From a virus, in the IMG/VR virus record IMGVR_UViG_3300049825_000330, positions 1 through 27,238 of that record: 27,238 nucleotides of DNA; one strand, given 5' to 3'. The notes under the pieces were generated by a model, which had not been told where the DNA came from, ran no database searches, and saw only the letters and a program-made list of their open reading frames with translations. Every line of letters starts with the position of its first letter. The stretch's first letter is position 1. Below are positions 5,263-13,722 of this stretch, piece after piece. The translations under genes were made by a program, and so were the position numbers.

Positions 5263-7671
5263 GTGGACGACGCCCCGGCGACAGATAAGCCCAAGATGTC
5301 TGGAGACGCCAAGCCGTGGCTTGACGCCATCCAGGACGCCATGGGGTATTTCGATGCCTATCAGCGCAAGGGCGATTCCATAGATAAGCTGTACGCCAAT
5401 CTGGAGAAGATGGCCGAGGGCAGCGTAGACCGCGAGTTCAAGGCCTTCTGGGCCAACATCGAGGTCATGAAGCCTTCGATCTATGCCCGCCCGCCCGTGC
5501 CGGTTTGTACGCCCAGGCATAAGGACCGGAAGGAACTGCCCCGCGTGGCCGCTGAGTTGTTGGAGCGCGTCATGATGACGAGTTTCGACGTCTCGGGCAT
5601 GAGTGATAGCATGTTGATGCTCCGCGATGACGTGTGTATCTCGGGACGCGGCGCCATGTGGCTACGCCTGGAAGAGGACGAAAAGGGCAAGCGCATCTGT
5701 TATGACCATCTGGACCGTCACGACTTCTTGCACGAACCTGCCCGCAAGTGGCGGGAAGTCGGTTGGGTGGCGCGCCGCGAATGGCTGACAGCCCCACAGG
5801 GCGTAAAGCGGTTTGGCCAAGAGTGGCTGCACGCCGGGTTCATCGAGGGCACGCTCGACAATGACCGGCGAGACGACAAGTCGGCTTACAAAGGCGAGCG
5901 CAAGGCAGAGGTTTGGGAGGTTTGGGATAAGGCCTCGAAGAAAGTCTATTGGGTCAACAAGAGCATTCCGAAGCTGCTCGATGAGCAAGACCCGATCCTG
6001 AATCTTGAGGGCTATTTCCCTTGCCCGCAGCCTGCCTATGCGACAGTCCAGCGCGGCTCGCTCATTCCGGTTCCGGATTTCGTCTACTACAAGGACCAGA
6101 TTGAGGAGATCAACGAACTTACGGCCCGGATCGGAGGCCTCAGCCATGCGCTGCGCATGAAGGGCTTCTACGCAGCAGGGACCGATGGTATCGGGGACGT
6201 GATCGAACGCGCCCTCAAGGATATGGACAACCGGGCGCTCATGATCCCGGTTCCGAACTTCGCCTCTCTGGGGGGCAGCCAGCTCAAGGACGCGATTGTG
6301 TGGATGCCGGTCCGTGAAGTGGCTGAGACGGTCAAGATTCTGATTGAGCTTCGCCGCCAACACATCGACGACATTTATCAGATCACCGGCCTCAGCGATA
6401 TCATGCGGGGCAGCACCGATCCAAACGAAACCCTCGGGGCCCAGGAACTCAAGTCGCAGTACGGCAATATCCGGATTCGCGACAAGCAAGCGGGGTTGAT
6501 CCGGGTTGCTCGCGATGCCGCCCGGCTTGCTGGCGAAATCATCGCGGAGAACTTCGATCAAAAGACCATCACCGATATGGGGCAGATGGACCTGCCCTCC
6601 GATGAAGAGATTCAGGGCCAAATCCAACAGATCACCCAACAGGTCCAACAGGCCTTGAGTGATCCAAACATCTTGGCGCAAGCGCAGGCCAACCCCGAGC
6701 AGGCCCAACAGGCCAAGCAACAGGCGATGGACCAGATCGCCAAGTTGGAACAGACGACCACGATTGAGAAGATCATCGGGCTCTACCAAGAGCAACGGAT
6801 GCGCCCATTCGTGCTTGACATCGAGACCGACAGCACGATTCAACCGGACGAAAATACCCAGAAGAAACTGGCGGGCGAATTCCTAACCAGCATCGGGGGT
6901 TTCATTTCAAGCGCGGGCCCGATTGTGCAGGCCCAACCCCAGATGGGCGGTTTTGTCGCGGAAGCGCTCAAGTTCGCCGCCAGGCCGTTCCGGCCCGGTC
7001 GCGCGATGGACCAAGCAATTGACGACCTAGCGCTACAGCTTCAGCAAATGGCCAAAGCGCCCAAGAGCCCCAGCCCCGAGGAAATCAAGGCCCAGATTGA
7101 CCAAAAGGCCCTAGAGGCCAAGATGCAGGTCGAGCAACAAAAGGGCCAACTGGAACAACAGAAGATGCAGGCCGAAATCGCCATGGCCCGCGAAGAGCAC
7201 TCGATGAAAATGCTTGAGATGCAGGCCAGCGCGGACTTGGGGCAGGCCAAGCTGGCGCAAGAGAAAGAGATGCACGGCCAACAGATGGAACACGGCAAGA
7301 TGCAGATGGACCACGATATGTCCAAGCATCAAGACACCATGGCGCAAAGCATCATGAAACAGGACTACCGCAAGCAAGAGCGCGATGACGCCACCAAGGT
7401 CGCGAGCGCCAAGGCGGGGCTGCCGGTCGGCTACACGGCGGAGCAGGACCGGGCCAAGTTCGACGGCATCTTGAAGGAACTTGAGCAGAATCGGGAAGTC
7501 TTGATGGAAATCCTTGCCAACGTGGTGAAGGAAAACGACACAAGGCACCAGGAAGTCGTGGGAAGGCTCCAGGCCGGAGACCAGACCCGCGAGCACATCA
7601 TGAGCGGTATCGAGAAAGGCCAGAAGCCCCGCGATATCGTGGCACAATTGAGAAAGAGGAAGGCAAGCTAG
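5263..7671 (+). CDS. portal protein (802 aa)
   Basis: The portal is a ring at one capsid vertex through which DNA enters and leaves. The large size, the place after terminase, and the N-terminal region with YRKGD-type and FWANIEVMKPSIYARPP segments fit the P22-like/large podovirus portal group. The central part contains PDFVYYKDQIEEIN and GLSDIMRGSTDPNETLGAQ, typical of portal wing and stem regions. From about residue 445 on, the protein is very rich in Gln, Glu, Lys and Met. Residues 610-715 form a long predicted helical, coiled-coil-like section comparable to the barrel that extends into the capsid in large portals. The start is GTG 5263, three bases after the previous stop and with a poor SD, so translation is likely coupled. 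The assignment does not depend on the exact start. Confidence 0.85.
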   Translation: MDDAPATDKPKMSGDAKPWLDAIQDAMGYFDAYQRKGDSIDKLYANLEKMAEGSVDREFKAFWANIEVMKPSIYARPPVPVCTPRHKDRKELPRVAAELLERVMMTSFDVSGMSDSMLMLRDDVCISGRGAMWLRLEEDEKGKRICYDHLDRHDFLHEPARKWREVGWVARREWLTAPQGVKRFGQEWLHAGFIEGTLDNDRRDDKSAYKGERKAEVWEVWDKASKKVYWVNKSIPKLLDEQDPILNLEGYFPCPQPAYATVQRGSLIPVPDFVYYKDQIEEINELTARIGGLSHALRMKGFYAAGTDGIGDVIERALKDMDNRALMIPVPNFASLGGSQLKDAIVWMPVREVAETVKILIELRRQHIDDIYQITGLSDIMRGSTDPNETLGAQELKSQYGNIRIRDKQAGLIRVARDAARLAGEIIAENFDQKTITDMGQMDLPSDEEIQGQIQQITQQVQQALSDPNILAQAQANPEQAQQAKQQAMDQIAKLEQTTTIEKIIGLYQEQRMRPFVLDIETDSTIQPDENTQKKLAGEFLTSIGGFISSAGPIVQAQPQMGGFVAEALKFAARPFRPGRAMDQAIDDLALQLQQMAKAPKSPSPEEIKAQIDQKALEAKMQVEQQKGQLEQQKMQAEIAMAREEHSMKMLEMQASADLGQAKLAQEKEMHGQQMEHGKMQMDHDMSKHQDTMAQSIMKQDYRKQERDDATKVASAKAGLPVGYTAEQDRAKFDGILKELEQNREVLMEILANVVKENDTRHQEVVGRLQAGDQTREHIMSGIEKGQKPRDIVAQLRKRKAS

Positions 7672-8328
7672 ATGGCTAACGCACTATTCGACCCAGGCCG
7701 GGAGGGATTCCTCCTCGGTGAAATTGATTGGGACACGGCAGTCATCAAGGTTGCGTTGGTTCGCGGCTATACGTTCAACGCGGCTCACAAGTTTGTGTCA
7801 GACGTCACGACGGCGGGCGGCACGTTGGTTGCCACCTCGGCGGCGCTGGCCAGCAAGACCGGAACCAGCGGGGTTGCGGACGCGGCAGACGTGACCTTTA
7901 CCGCCGTGGGGGCGGGCCCGGCGATTACGAGCTATATTGCGTTCCAGAGTTCGGCTGTGACCGGCGGTGCGGACGTGGCCGCTACGGCCCAGCGGTTGAT
8001 TGGCTTTTGGGATAACCGCTCGCAGGTCGAAATCGCCGTCACGGCAGCCATCTCGGCCACGGCGTTGGTGCCTGAGGACTTGCCAGCCGACTTGGCCAAC
8101 GGGGCCACGATGACGCTTATCAGTGGAACCGGCCAGGCCTCGGTGGTCACCAGTGCCGCATCGGCGGCAGGTACGCGGGCCATCACGTGCGTGGCCCTGG
8201 CCAGCGGCATCACGGCGGGCGCGGTGTACGAATACGCGCGCTCGGGTTCGGTCTTGCCCCTTACGCCAAACGGCAGCGACATCACGATCACATGGGATAA
8301 CGGCGCAAACCGGATGTTCAAGCTGTAA
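7672..8328 (+). CDS. virion structural protein (218 aa)
   Basis: ATG 7672 directly follows the portal stop; AGAGGAAGG supplies the SD. The N-terminus contains FDPGREGFLLGEIDWDTAVIKVALV-like sequence, a start seen often in phage virion proteins near the portal, followed by Ala/Thr/Gly-rich beta-type sequence and a GSDITITWDNG segment before the end. There is no signal or membrane segment. Its place between portal and scaffold suggests a head decoration or minor head protein. The exact role is not resolved. The stop overlaps the next ATG by one base (TAATG). Confidence 0.65.
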   Translation: MANALFDPGREGFLLGEIDWDTAVIKVALVRGYTFNAAHKFVSDVTTAGGTLVATSAALASKTGTSGVADAADVTFTAVGAGPAITSYIAFQSSAVTGGADVAATAQRLIGFWDNRSQVEIAVTAAISATALVPEDLPADLANGATMTLISGTGQASVVTSAASAAGTRAITCVALASGITAGAVYEYARSGSVLPLTPNGSDITITWDNGANRMFKL

Positions 8329-9371
8329 TGCCGCTTTTCGCTGACCGCACACTAGAGACCAGCACCACGACCGGCACGGGCGCGTTGACGCTCGCCGGTG
8401 CGGTAACGGGCTATGGGGCATTTTCGGTCCGGCATCTGTTGGGCGAACTAGTCAGCTACGGGGCGGAAGGCGTAGACGCGAACGGGATTCCTATTGGCGA
8501 GTGGGAAATTGGTTTCGCGACTCTGACGAACGCCACGACGCTCACGCGGCTTGTGGCTTTGGAAAGTAGCAATGCGGGCGCATTGGTCAATTTCAGCGCG
8601 GGCACCAAGCGGGTATGGTCAAACGCCAACGCTCTTCTTGTTCGGGACGTGTTTTCGACGGCTCATGTCAGCGCTTGGGCCGCTCCGGGCCACAATTCTT
8701 CTTCGACCCCTTCCCAATACGGCACTACGTCCTTCACCGTGGGCACGGCAGGTATCGCGGCGGGCATGGCCACGACCAACAGGATTACCCGGACCAATCG
8801 ACTACGATTCCAAACCACAGCCACGGCGGGGACTCTTAATTTTTTGCGCCAAACCGTGATGGCGCGCACGATTGGGGATGGTTCGGCGGGCGGTTTCGTC
8901 TTTTCAGCCAGGTTCGGTACTAGCGATGCCGCCGCTGTGGCGGGGGCAAGATTTTTTGCCGGAATGTCTAGTTCAACATCCGCTCCGACCAATGTCGAGC
9001 CAAGCGGCCTTCTCAATCAGTTCGGCGTTGCGCAGCTTTCCACAAGCAATAACTTTCAACTTGTGCAGGGTGGTAGCGCCGCCCAGGCGGCAATCGACCT
9101 TGGATCAAATTTCCCGGCCAACACGCTTGCCGCCGATCTTTACGAACTCACCTTAATTTCTCCCCGAACCAAGGCGAATCAAGTTCTCTACAATTTTGAG
9201 CGTGTGGGTTCAGGGTTTTCGGCGTCAGGCCTGTTTCCCAACGCCACGCCCGGAACCACCATGCCCGCCAACACAACGTTGATGGAAGCCATGTTTTGGC
9301 GGACCAACAACGCCACGGCACTCCAAGCCCAATTCGATGTATCCAGTATAATCATATATTCGGATCATTAA
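8328..9371 (+). CDS. virion structural protein, fiber-like N-terminus (347 aa)
   Basis: The first 95 residues contain ETSTTTGTGALTLAGAVTGY, then EWEIGFATL, and finally SSNAGALVNFSAGTK. This pattern occurs at the start of many phage tail or head-surface proteins. The rest is Ser/Thr/Asn/Ala-rich with regular short strands and no helical core, consistent with a beta-rich surface domain; FERVGSGFSASG and AQFDVSSIIIYS lie near the end, as in lectin-like beta sandwiches. The gene begins at the TAATG overlap. It could be a head-fiber or decoration protein; the sequence does not settle which. Confidence 0.6.
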   Translation: MPLFADRTLETSTTTGTGALTLAGAVTGYGAFSVRHLLGELVSYGAEGVDANGIPIGEWEIGFATLTNATTLTRLVALESSNAGALVNFSAGTKRVWSNANALLVRDVFSTAHVSAWAAPGHNSSSTPSQYGTTSFTVGTAGIAAGMATTNRITRTNRLRFQTTATAGTLNFLRQTVMARTIGDGSAGGFVFSARFGTSDAAAVAGARFFAGMSSSTSAPTNVEPSGLLNQFGVAQLSTSNNFQLVQGGSAAQAAIDLGSNFPANTLAADLYELTLISPRTKANQVLYNFERVGSGFSASGLFPNATPGTTMPANTTLMEAMFWRTNNATALQAQFDVSSIIIYSDH

Positions 9372-9374
9372 TCC

Positions 9375-10184
9375 ATGCCTAGCTTTAGGCCTCTCAGTAG
9401 CGGCCCCATAAGCAACACCGCACGTCCGTTCGCCGTAGCGGGGCTTACCATAAGCTCCACCGGCATCTCGACAGGAGGGGCCTTCGGGGCCGTCACGTTC
9501 ACCCTCGGGGCCGTGACGCTCAATTCCGTATCGGTCCTGAGTCAGGAGACATTCGGGGCCGGGACTACCCTCACGGTTGCGGCGGGCGGCATCGCGGCAT
9601 CGTCGATTGTCAACGGGGAGGCATTCGGCCAAGCGGTCTTGACCGTTGGACCAGTTAGCGTCCCGTCTGACGGCATTCTGTCCCTTGAACAATTTGGCGC
9701 TTCGACGACGCTCGCCATTGGGGCTGGGGCGGTCGTGGCATCTTCGATCCCGAGCCAAGAAGCCTTTGGGGCCGTGACGGTCACGCTCGGTAGCGTGACG
9801 ATAGCCGGGCAGGGGATTGATTCACGTGAAGCATTCGGGCCCGGGTCCGATCTTTTCCTCGGCAATATCCCGGTCCCGCAACAGATCATCATCGACCCCG
9901 ATGGCTACAATCGAAAGCACCGGGAAGCGGCGGACAAAATCCGGGCATGGGAGGACGATCTAAAGCGGATTGTCGAGCGGGCATTCGAGACCGTGTTAGG
10001 CGAGCCCGAGGTCCCGGCCCCGGAAGAGAGGAAGGAAATCAAGCGCACGATCCGGCGCGAGATAAAGCTCCAGGGGGCCTATGAGTCAGTCCAGCGCATC
10101 GAAACCCTGATACGCGCTTACGAAACCCAATTGGCGGAAGAGGAAGAGGATGAACTTGCACTTGTGCTTCTCATGGCGGCCTAG
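9375..10184 (+). CDS. virion protein with strict 23/24-residue FG repeats (269 aa)
   Basis: Residues 30-163 are six short repeats, each carrying an FG pair, at residues 37, 60, 84, 107, 131 and 154. The spacing alternates 23, 24, 23, 24, 23, and the two unit types alternate, giving a 47-residue super-repeat. Type one contains FGAVT then a TLG/TVG turn; type two contains FGA then TTL and a longer Ala/Gly/Ser stretch. The pattern suggests a beta-solenoid or stacked hairpins on the virion surface. From about residue 170 the protein turns highly charged and helical (RKHREAADKIRAWEDDLKR) and includes VERAFETVLG, related to a motif in the next two genes. No clear SD is seen; the start follows the previous stop by three bases. 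Confidence 0.65.
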   Translation: MPSFRPLSSGPISNTARPFAVAGLTISSTGISTGGAFGAVTFTLGAVTLNSVSVLSQETFGAGTTLTVAAGGIAASSIVNGEAFGQAVLTVGPVSVPSDGILSLEQFGASTTLAIGAGAVVASSIPSQEAFGAVTVTLGSVTIAGQGIDSREAFGPGSDLFLGNIPVPQQIIIDPDGYNRKHREAADKIRAWEDDLKRIVERAFETVLGEPEVPAPEERKEIKRTIRREIKLQGAYESVQRIETLIRAYETQLAEEEEDELALVLLMAA

Positions 10185-10481
10185 ATGACCGTCATCATGC
10201 GAATCTCCCATGTGCCGCGCCCGGATGCGCACAAACGGGGCAATTTCCCCACGCCGGGCGTCATCACGGACACGATGGCCCCGATCCAATCCATGCTGGA
10301 CGGCAAGCTGTACGACAGCAAGGCAGCCTTGCGGGCTACCTACCGGGCCGCTGGGGTGAACGAAGTGGGGAACGATTCATCGGTCATGGACCCTAAGCCG
10401 GTCAAGAAACCAAAACCGGACAAGAAGGCCATCCGGGCTAGTGTCGAACGTGCCTTTAGCCGCGCCGGACTCGGTGCTTAG
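10185..10481 (+). CDS. small head-region protein with scaffold-like C-terminal motif (98 aa)
   Basis: The ATG directly follows the previous stop and has no clear SD; an in-frame ATG at 10197 is an alternative. The N-terminal half is unremarkable and the section around residues 68-82 is a Lys/Pro-rich linker (PKPVKKPKPDKKA). The last 15 residues, RASVERAFSRAGLGA, closely resemble the last residues of the scaffold encoded next and a segment near the scaffold N-terminus. A shared motif at chain ends suggests a common docking partner, possibly the coat or portal. That is inference; no known family is recognised. Confidence 0.55.
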   Translation: MTVIMRISHVPRPDAHKRGNFPTPGVITDTMAPIQSMLDGKLYDSKAALRATYRAAGVNEVGNDSSVMDPKPVKKPKPDKKAIRASVERAFSRAGLGA

Positions 10482-10493
10482 GAGACTGCGAAA

Positions 10494-11558
10494 ATGGACG
10501 ACCAGATTCAAACGACCGCGCCGGAAATCTCTGCGCCCGCGCCCGAAACTCCGGCGGCCGCCCCGGAGACATCCACGCCGGACACTCCCTCGACTAGCGC
10601 CCGTTCGGCCATGGACCGGGCCTTTGCAAAGTCCGGCATAGACGAACCCCCGGCCCAGACAGCCCCCACGGCAGCCCCGGTCGCCCAAGTCGCCCCTGCG
10701 GCACCCGAGACCTCGCGGGACGATGGCCGGGACGCCCAGGGGCGCTTTGCCCCCAAGGCCCCGGAACTCGCCCCTCCCCCGGCTGACGCAAAGCCAATCG
10801 ATCCCGCCAAGGTCCCGGCGGTCCAGGACGCTCCGGCACGCCTCAGCCCGGCAGCCAAGGCCGAATGGGCCAAGGTGCCGATCCCGGTCCAGCAAGAAGT
10901 CTCACGCGCCATCGCGGAGGCCGAAAAGGGCATTTCCGACTATCAGGCCCGATTCGAGCCCTTGAAGCCATTCTTCGAAATGGCAGCCCGAGAGGGCACG
11001 ACGGTCCAGGACGCGCTGAGCAACCACGTGCGGCTCGCCCAACAGCTCCGCACCGATCCCGTTAAGGGAATCGAGGAGGTCTTGGCCTTCGCGGGCATGA
11101 CGCCGCAGCAATACGCCGCGCATGTGGCGGGCCTGCCGCCCCCGGCCCCCGAGGCTTCGCAACAGACCATTGCGGCACTGCAACAAGAGCTGCAACAGCT
11201 TCGCGGCCAATTGGGCCAATTTGAACAACAGAATGAACAAAGCCTAGCCGCGCAGGTGCAGGACTTCGCCGCCAAGGCCCCGAGGTTCGAGGAACTTCGC
11301 GACACCATGGCGGGATTGTTCAACGCGGGTCTTGCACAAGACCTTGAAACCGCATACAATATGGCTGCCCAGCTCAAACCTGGTGCGCCCCAGCCGGAGG
11401 TTAAAACTCCGGCCACACCGGCCCCTGCTCAAACCAATCGGGCCAATCTATCTGTGATCGGCGCGCCCTCTTCGGGCTCAAACCCCGCAAGCCGCAAGCC
11501 ATCCGCAAGCCCCCGGGACTCTATCAACCGCGCTTTTGCGGCTGCGGGCCTCGGGTAA
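10494..11558 (+). CDS. capsid scaffolding protein (354 aa)
   Basis: This gene lies immediately before the major capsid gene, the usual place for the internal scaffold that guides prohead assembly and is removed before or during packaging. Composition fits: an Ala/Pro-rich disordered N-terminal third, a helical middle with Glu/Gln/Lys heptad-like sequence, LQQELQQLRGQLGQFEQQ near residues 231-248, and a short C-terminal helix. The chain begins and ends with versions of the same motif: ARSAMDRAFAKSGID at residues 36-50 and PRDSINRAFAAAGLG at residues 340-354. A C-terminal helix that binds coat protein is known for P22 scaffold; a like role here is inference. The SD AGGAG is 10 bases before ATG 10494. 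Confidence 0.75.
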   Translation: MDDQIQTTAPEISAPAPETPAAAPETSTPDTPSTSARSAMDRAFAKSGIDEPPAQTAPTAAPVAQVAPAAPETSRDDGRDAQGRFAPKAPELAPPPADAKPIDPAKVPAVQDAPARLSPAAKAEWAKVPIPVQQEVSRAIAEAEKGISDYQARFEPLKPFFEMAAREGTTVQDALSNHVRLAQQLRTDPVKGIEEVLAFAGMTPQQYAAHVAGLPPPAPEASQQTIAALQQELQQLRGQLGQFEQQNEQSLAAQVQDFAAKAPRFEELRDTMAGLFNAGLAQDLETAYNMAAQLKPGAPQPEVKTPATPAPAQTNRANLSVIGAPSSGSNPASRKPSASPRDSINRAFAAAGLG

Positions 11559-11584
11559 CCCCAACCTCAAGGAGGAGTGCCTAG

Positions 11585-12604
11585 ATGGCTACTTCATCGA
11601 TTGTATCCCTTGAGCGCTTGCAGGAAACCTTTTCCCTTGCGCTCGAAGACCGTTCGGCGGGGTATAGTGACCTCGTTTCGAACTCTAACCTGATCCTCAA
11701 GTATATGAAGGACCAGGGCCAGTGGGAGACCTTTAGCGGCCCGACGATCCGCGAACGTCTGCTCTACAACGAAACCGGCACCTACACGCGTTATGCCGGC
11801 TATCAGTTCCTCAACCCCGCGCCTGCCGAGCTGTTCAACGATGCGGAATTCCAGCCTAAGTTGGCTGCCGTGTCGATCACGCTTTCGGGCGAGGACATCT
11901 TGAAGAACAGCGGAGCCGCGCAGCTCAAGGACATCATGGCAGCGCATCTCGAAGCTGCCGAACAGGAACTGCAGGACCGTTTTGTGGAGGACCTCCACGC
12001 CGACGGGACGCAGACCAACCAGATTGGTGGCCTCCAGCTCGCGATTCCGACGGTTCCGACCGCCGGGGTTTACGGCGGCATCGACCGCGCGACGGTGCCG
12101 CTTTGGCGTACTGGCATCTATGATGCCCAAACGGCATTCGGGGCCGGTATCACACAGGTAAGCGCGACCACGATCAAGGGCATGTTTGACAACATCATGA
12201 TTGATCGCTCGCGTGGCCAAAAGGGTCCGAACCTCGTTGCCAGCTCTAAGGAACACTTCGTTGCCTTCACGGCAGCGACCGTGGCCCTACAGCGCATCAA
12301 CGACAACAACGGCAAAGGCGAAATCGGTTTCCCGACTCTCAAGTATTATGGCGCGGGCAAGTCGGTTGACGTGTTGCTTGAGGGCGGGATCGGGACCGCG
12401 ATGCCTGCCAACACGACCTATTTCATCGACACCAAGTCGCTGCGCTTCCGTTACCATCCGGAACGGAATTTCAGCAAGATTGGGTCGAAGATGATGCCGG
12501 TCAACCAGGACGCAATGGTGCAGCACATTGGCTTCATGGGCAATCTTACGCTCAAGAACCCGCTCCACATGGCGAAACTCTGGGATAGCAACCCGGCTGC
12601 CTAG
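11585..12604 (+). CDS. major capsid protein (339 aa)
   Basis: This is the coat subunit. It has a very strong SD (AAGGAGGAG) and is positioned directly after the scaffold. The N-terminal region contains FSLALEDRSAGYSDLVSNSN and a WETFSGPTIRERL segment, then PAELFNDAEF and the helix LKDIMAAHLEAAEQELQDRF, resembling coat proteins of podovirus-like phages with an HK97-type fold (spine helix near residues 115-140). Near the C-terminus, MVQHIGFMGNLTLKNPLHMAKL fits the closing strand region. I see no cleavage site and the length of about 340 needs no propeptide. The family assignment is from sequence pattern only; the role as coat is very likely from context and expression signals. Confidence 0.85.
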   Translation: MATSSIVSLERLQETFSLALEDRSAGYSDLVSNSNLILKYMKDQGQWETFSGPTIRERLLYNETGTYTRYAGYQFLNPAPAELFNDAEFQPKLAAVSITLSGEDILKNSGAAQLKDIMAAHLEAAEQELQDRFVEDLHADGTQTNQIGGLQLAIPTVPTAGVYGGIDRATVPLWRTGIYDAQTAFGAGITQVSATTIKGMFDNIMIDRSRGQKGPNLVASSKEHFVAFTAATVALQRINDNNGKGEIGFPTLKYYGAGKSVDVLLEGGIGTAMPANTTYFIDTKSLRFRYHPERNFSKIGSKMMPVNQDAMVQHIGFMGNLTLKNPLHMAKLWDSNPAA

Positions 12605-12625
12605 TAGCCGAGAAAGGATGACAGT

Positions 12626-12907
12626 ATGCCTAACCTTGTTGAAAACTCCACCGGCGTGAACTTCACCGACGTGCACAAGGCCTCATCGGTTACGTTCGGA
12701 CCTAAGTTCGCGGTTGGCACGAGGATTCGTGCAAACGACCGCGACTATGTTTACGCTCGCGCGACCGGCGCGGTTGCGAACAACGCGGCGGTGATCTTGA
12801 CCGAACCCGCGATGACGGTCGCCTCGGGGGCCGGGGCATGGACGAACAAAACGGGCGTTGCGCTCGTGTTGGACGATCATGCGTGGTTCCAGCGGAACAC
12901 GATCTAA
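12626..12907 (+). CDS. capsid decoration/stabilisation-like protein (93 aa)
   Basis: This short protein lies directly after the coat gene with the SD AAAGGA. It is beta-rich with KFAVGTRIRANDRDYVYARA, then an Ala/Asn-rich loop and VILTEPAMTV, a pattern seen in small head proteins encoded next to coat genes in related phages, where such proteins cap or stabilise the capsid surface. No signal, membrane segment or catalytic motif is seen. A strong terminator begins 8 bases after the stop, so this is the last gene of the head block. Confidence 0.65.
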   Translation: MPNLVENSTGVNFTDVHKASSVTFGPKFAVGTRIRANDRDYVYARATGAVANNAAVILTEPAMTVASGAGAWTNKTGVALVLDDHAWFQRNTI

Positions 12908-12915
12908 CGACCTTC

Positions 12916-12949
12916 CCGGGGGTGGGCTTATCCGCCCCCGGTTTTCTTT
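12916..12949 (+). terminator. strong Rho-independent terminator after the capsid genes
   Basis: Bases 12916-12926 pair with 12931-12941 to give an 11-bp GC-rich stem (two wobble pairs) closed by the tetraloop CTTA at 12927-12930. TTTTCTTT follows at 12942-12949. Because the connector and tail genes follow in the same direction with no obvious new promoter, it is likely a partial terminator that tunes expression or is overcome by antitermination. Confidence 0.85.
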
Positions 12950-12960
12950 CAGGAGATACC

Positions 12961-13722
12961 ATGCAGACTGCCATCGATCCGAATAACCAGAGCCCGCAGG
13001 AAAACACCAATCACCTGCACATCGAATTCTTTTCCGAGACCGTCGAGGACGTGTTGCGCACCCGGGCGGAAGGAAAGCCATGTTTCAAGGACGAAGAGCT
13101 TGTCCGCATCCGCTACGCGGGCGACAAGAATAGCGTCCTGGTCGCGCCCGCGAATGTCCGGACGTTCTACATCAAGGAACCGGGCGGGCCGGGCAGGCTG
13201 TTGAGCTATGCCGAGCGGTTCCCGCGCCACTATGAGGCCTTCAAGGCCAATCAGGTCTATATCGGGGACGGCACGCCGTTGACGCAAGTCACATTCCTGA
13301 CCGCCGCGCGGGTCCGCGAACTCGCGATGTCGAGCGTCCATACGGTCGAGGCCTTGGCGGGCCTGGACGGCACGATGTTGCAGCGGCTTGGCATGGACGC
13401 CCGTGAGCTGAAGAACAAGGCCCAGGCCTATCTGGACAGCACACAGGGCAGCGCCGGGTTGATGAAACTCGCAAGCGAAAATGCCGAAATGCAAACCCAT
13501 CTGGAGCAACTCCGGTCCCAGATTGCCGAACTCATGGCCGCGAAACAGCCGGTCGAGGTCGCGAAGGTCTCGGCTGACAAGTATCCGGGCTATTCGGACG
13601 AAGACCTCAAAAACATCATCAAGGACAAGACCGGGCAAGCCCCCCGGGGAGTGCCGAAGCGCGAGACCTTGGTGGCGATGCTCGATGAAGCGGTCGCGAA
13701 GGAAAGCGAGGCAGCGGCGTGA
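12961..13722 (+). CDS. virion-associated protein with SAP-like C-terminus (253 aa)
   Basis: ATG 12961 has AGGAGA 5 bases upstream, so an in-frame start before the terminator is rejected. The protein has an N-terminal part with HLHIEFFSETVEDVLR and EELVRIRYAGDKNSVLVAP, then GTPLTQ and TVEALAGLDGTMLQRLGMDA, a helical pattern common in a phage protein family encoded between capsid and adaptor genes. A coiled coil follows at about residues 165-195. The last 45 residues (KYPGYSDEDLKNIIKDKTG, then PKRETLVAML) look like a SAP/Rho-N-type helix-extended-loop-helix, a possible nucleic-acid or peptide binder. The role is unknown. The stop overlaps the next GTG as GTGA. Confidence 0.65.
   Translation: MQTAIDPNNQSPQENTNHLHIEFFSETVEDVLRTRAEGKPCFKDEELVRIRYAGDKNSVLVAPANVRTFYIKEPGGPGRLLSYAERFPRHYEAFKANQVYIGDGTPLTQVTFLTAARVRELAMSSVHTVEALAGLDGTMLQRLGMDARELKNKAQAYLDSTQGSAGLMKLASENAEMQTHLEQLRSQIAELMAAKQPVEVAKVSADKYPGYSDEDLKNIIKDKTGQAPRGVPKRETLVAMLDEAVAKESEAAA

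Noticed and set aside
5662-6843. A 393-residue minus-strand frame under the portal gene
   Set aside because: A shadow of the strongly biased portal codons: no SD, no protein-like domains, and the sense gene is certain.
9225-9758. A 177-residue minus-strand frame under the FG-repeat gene
   Set aside because: Its Arg/Gly-rich repeats simply mirror the repeats of the sense gene.
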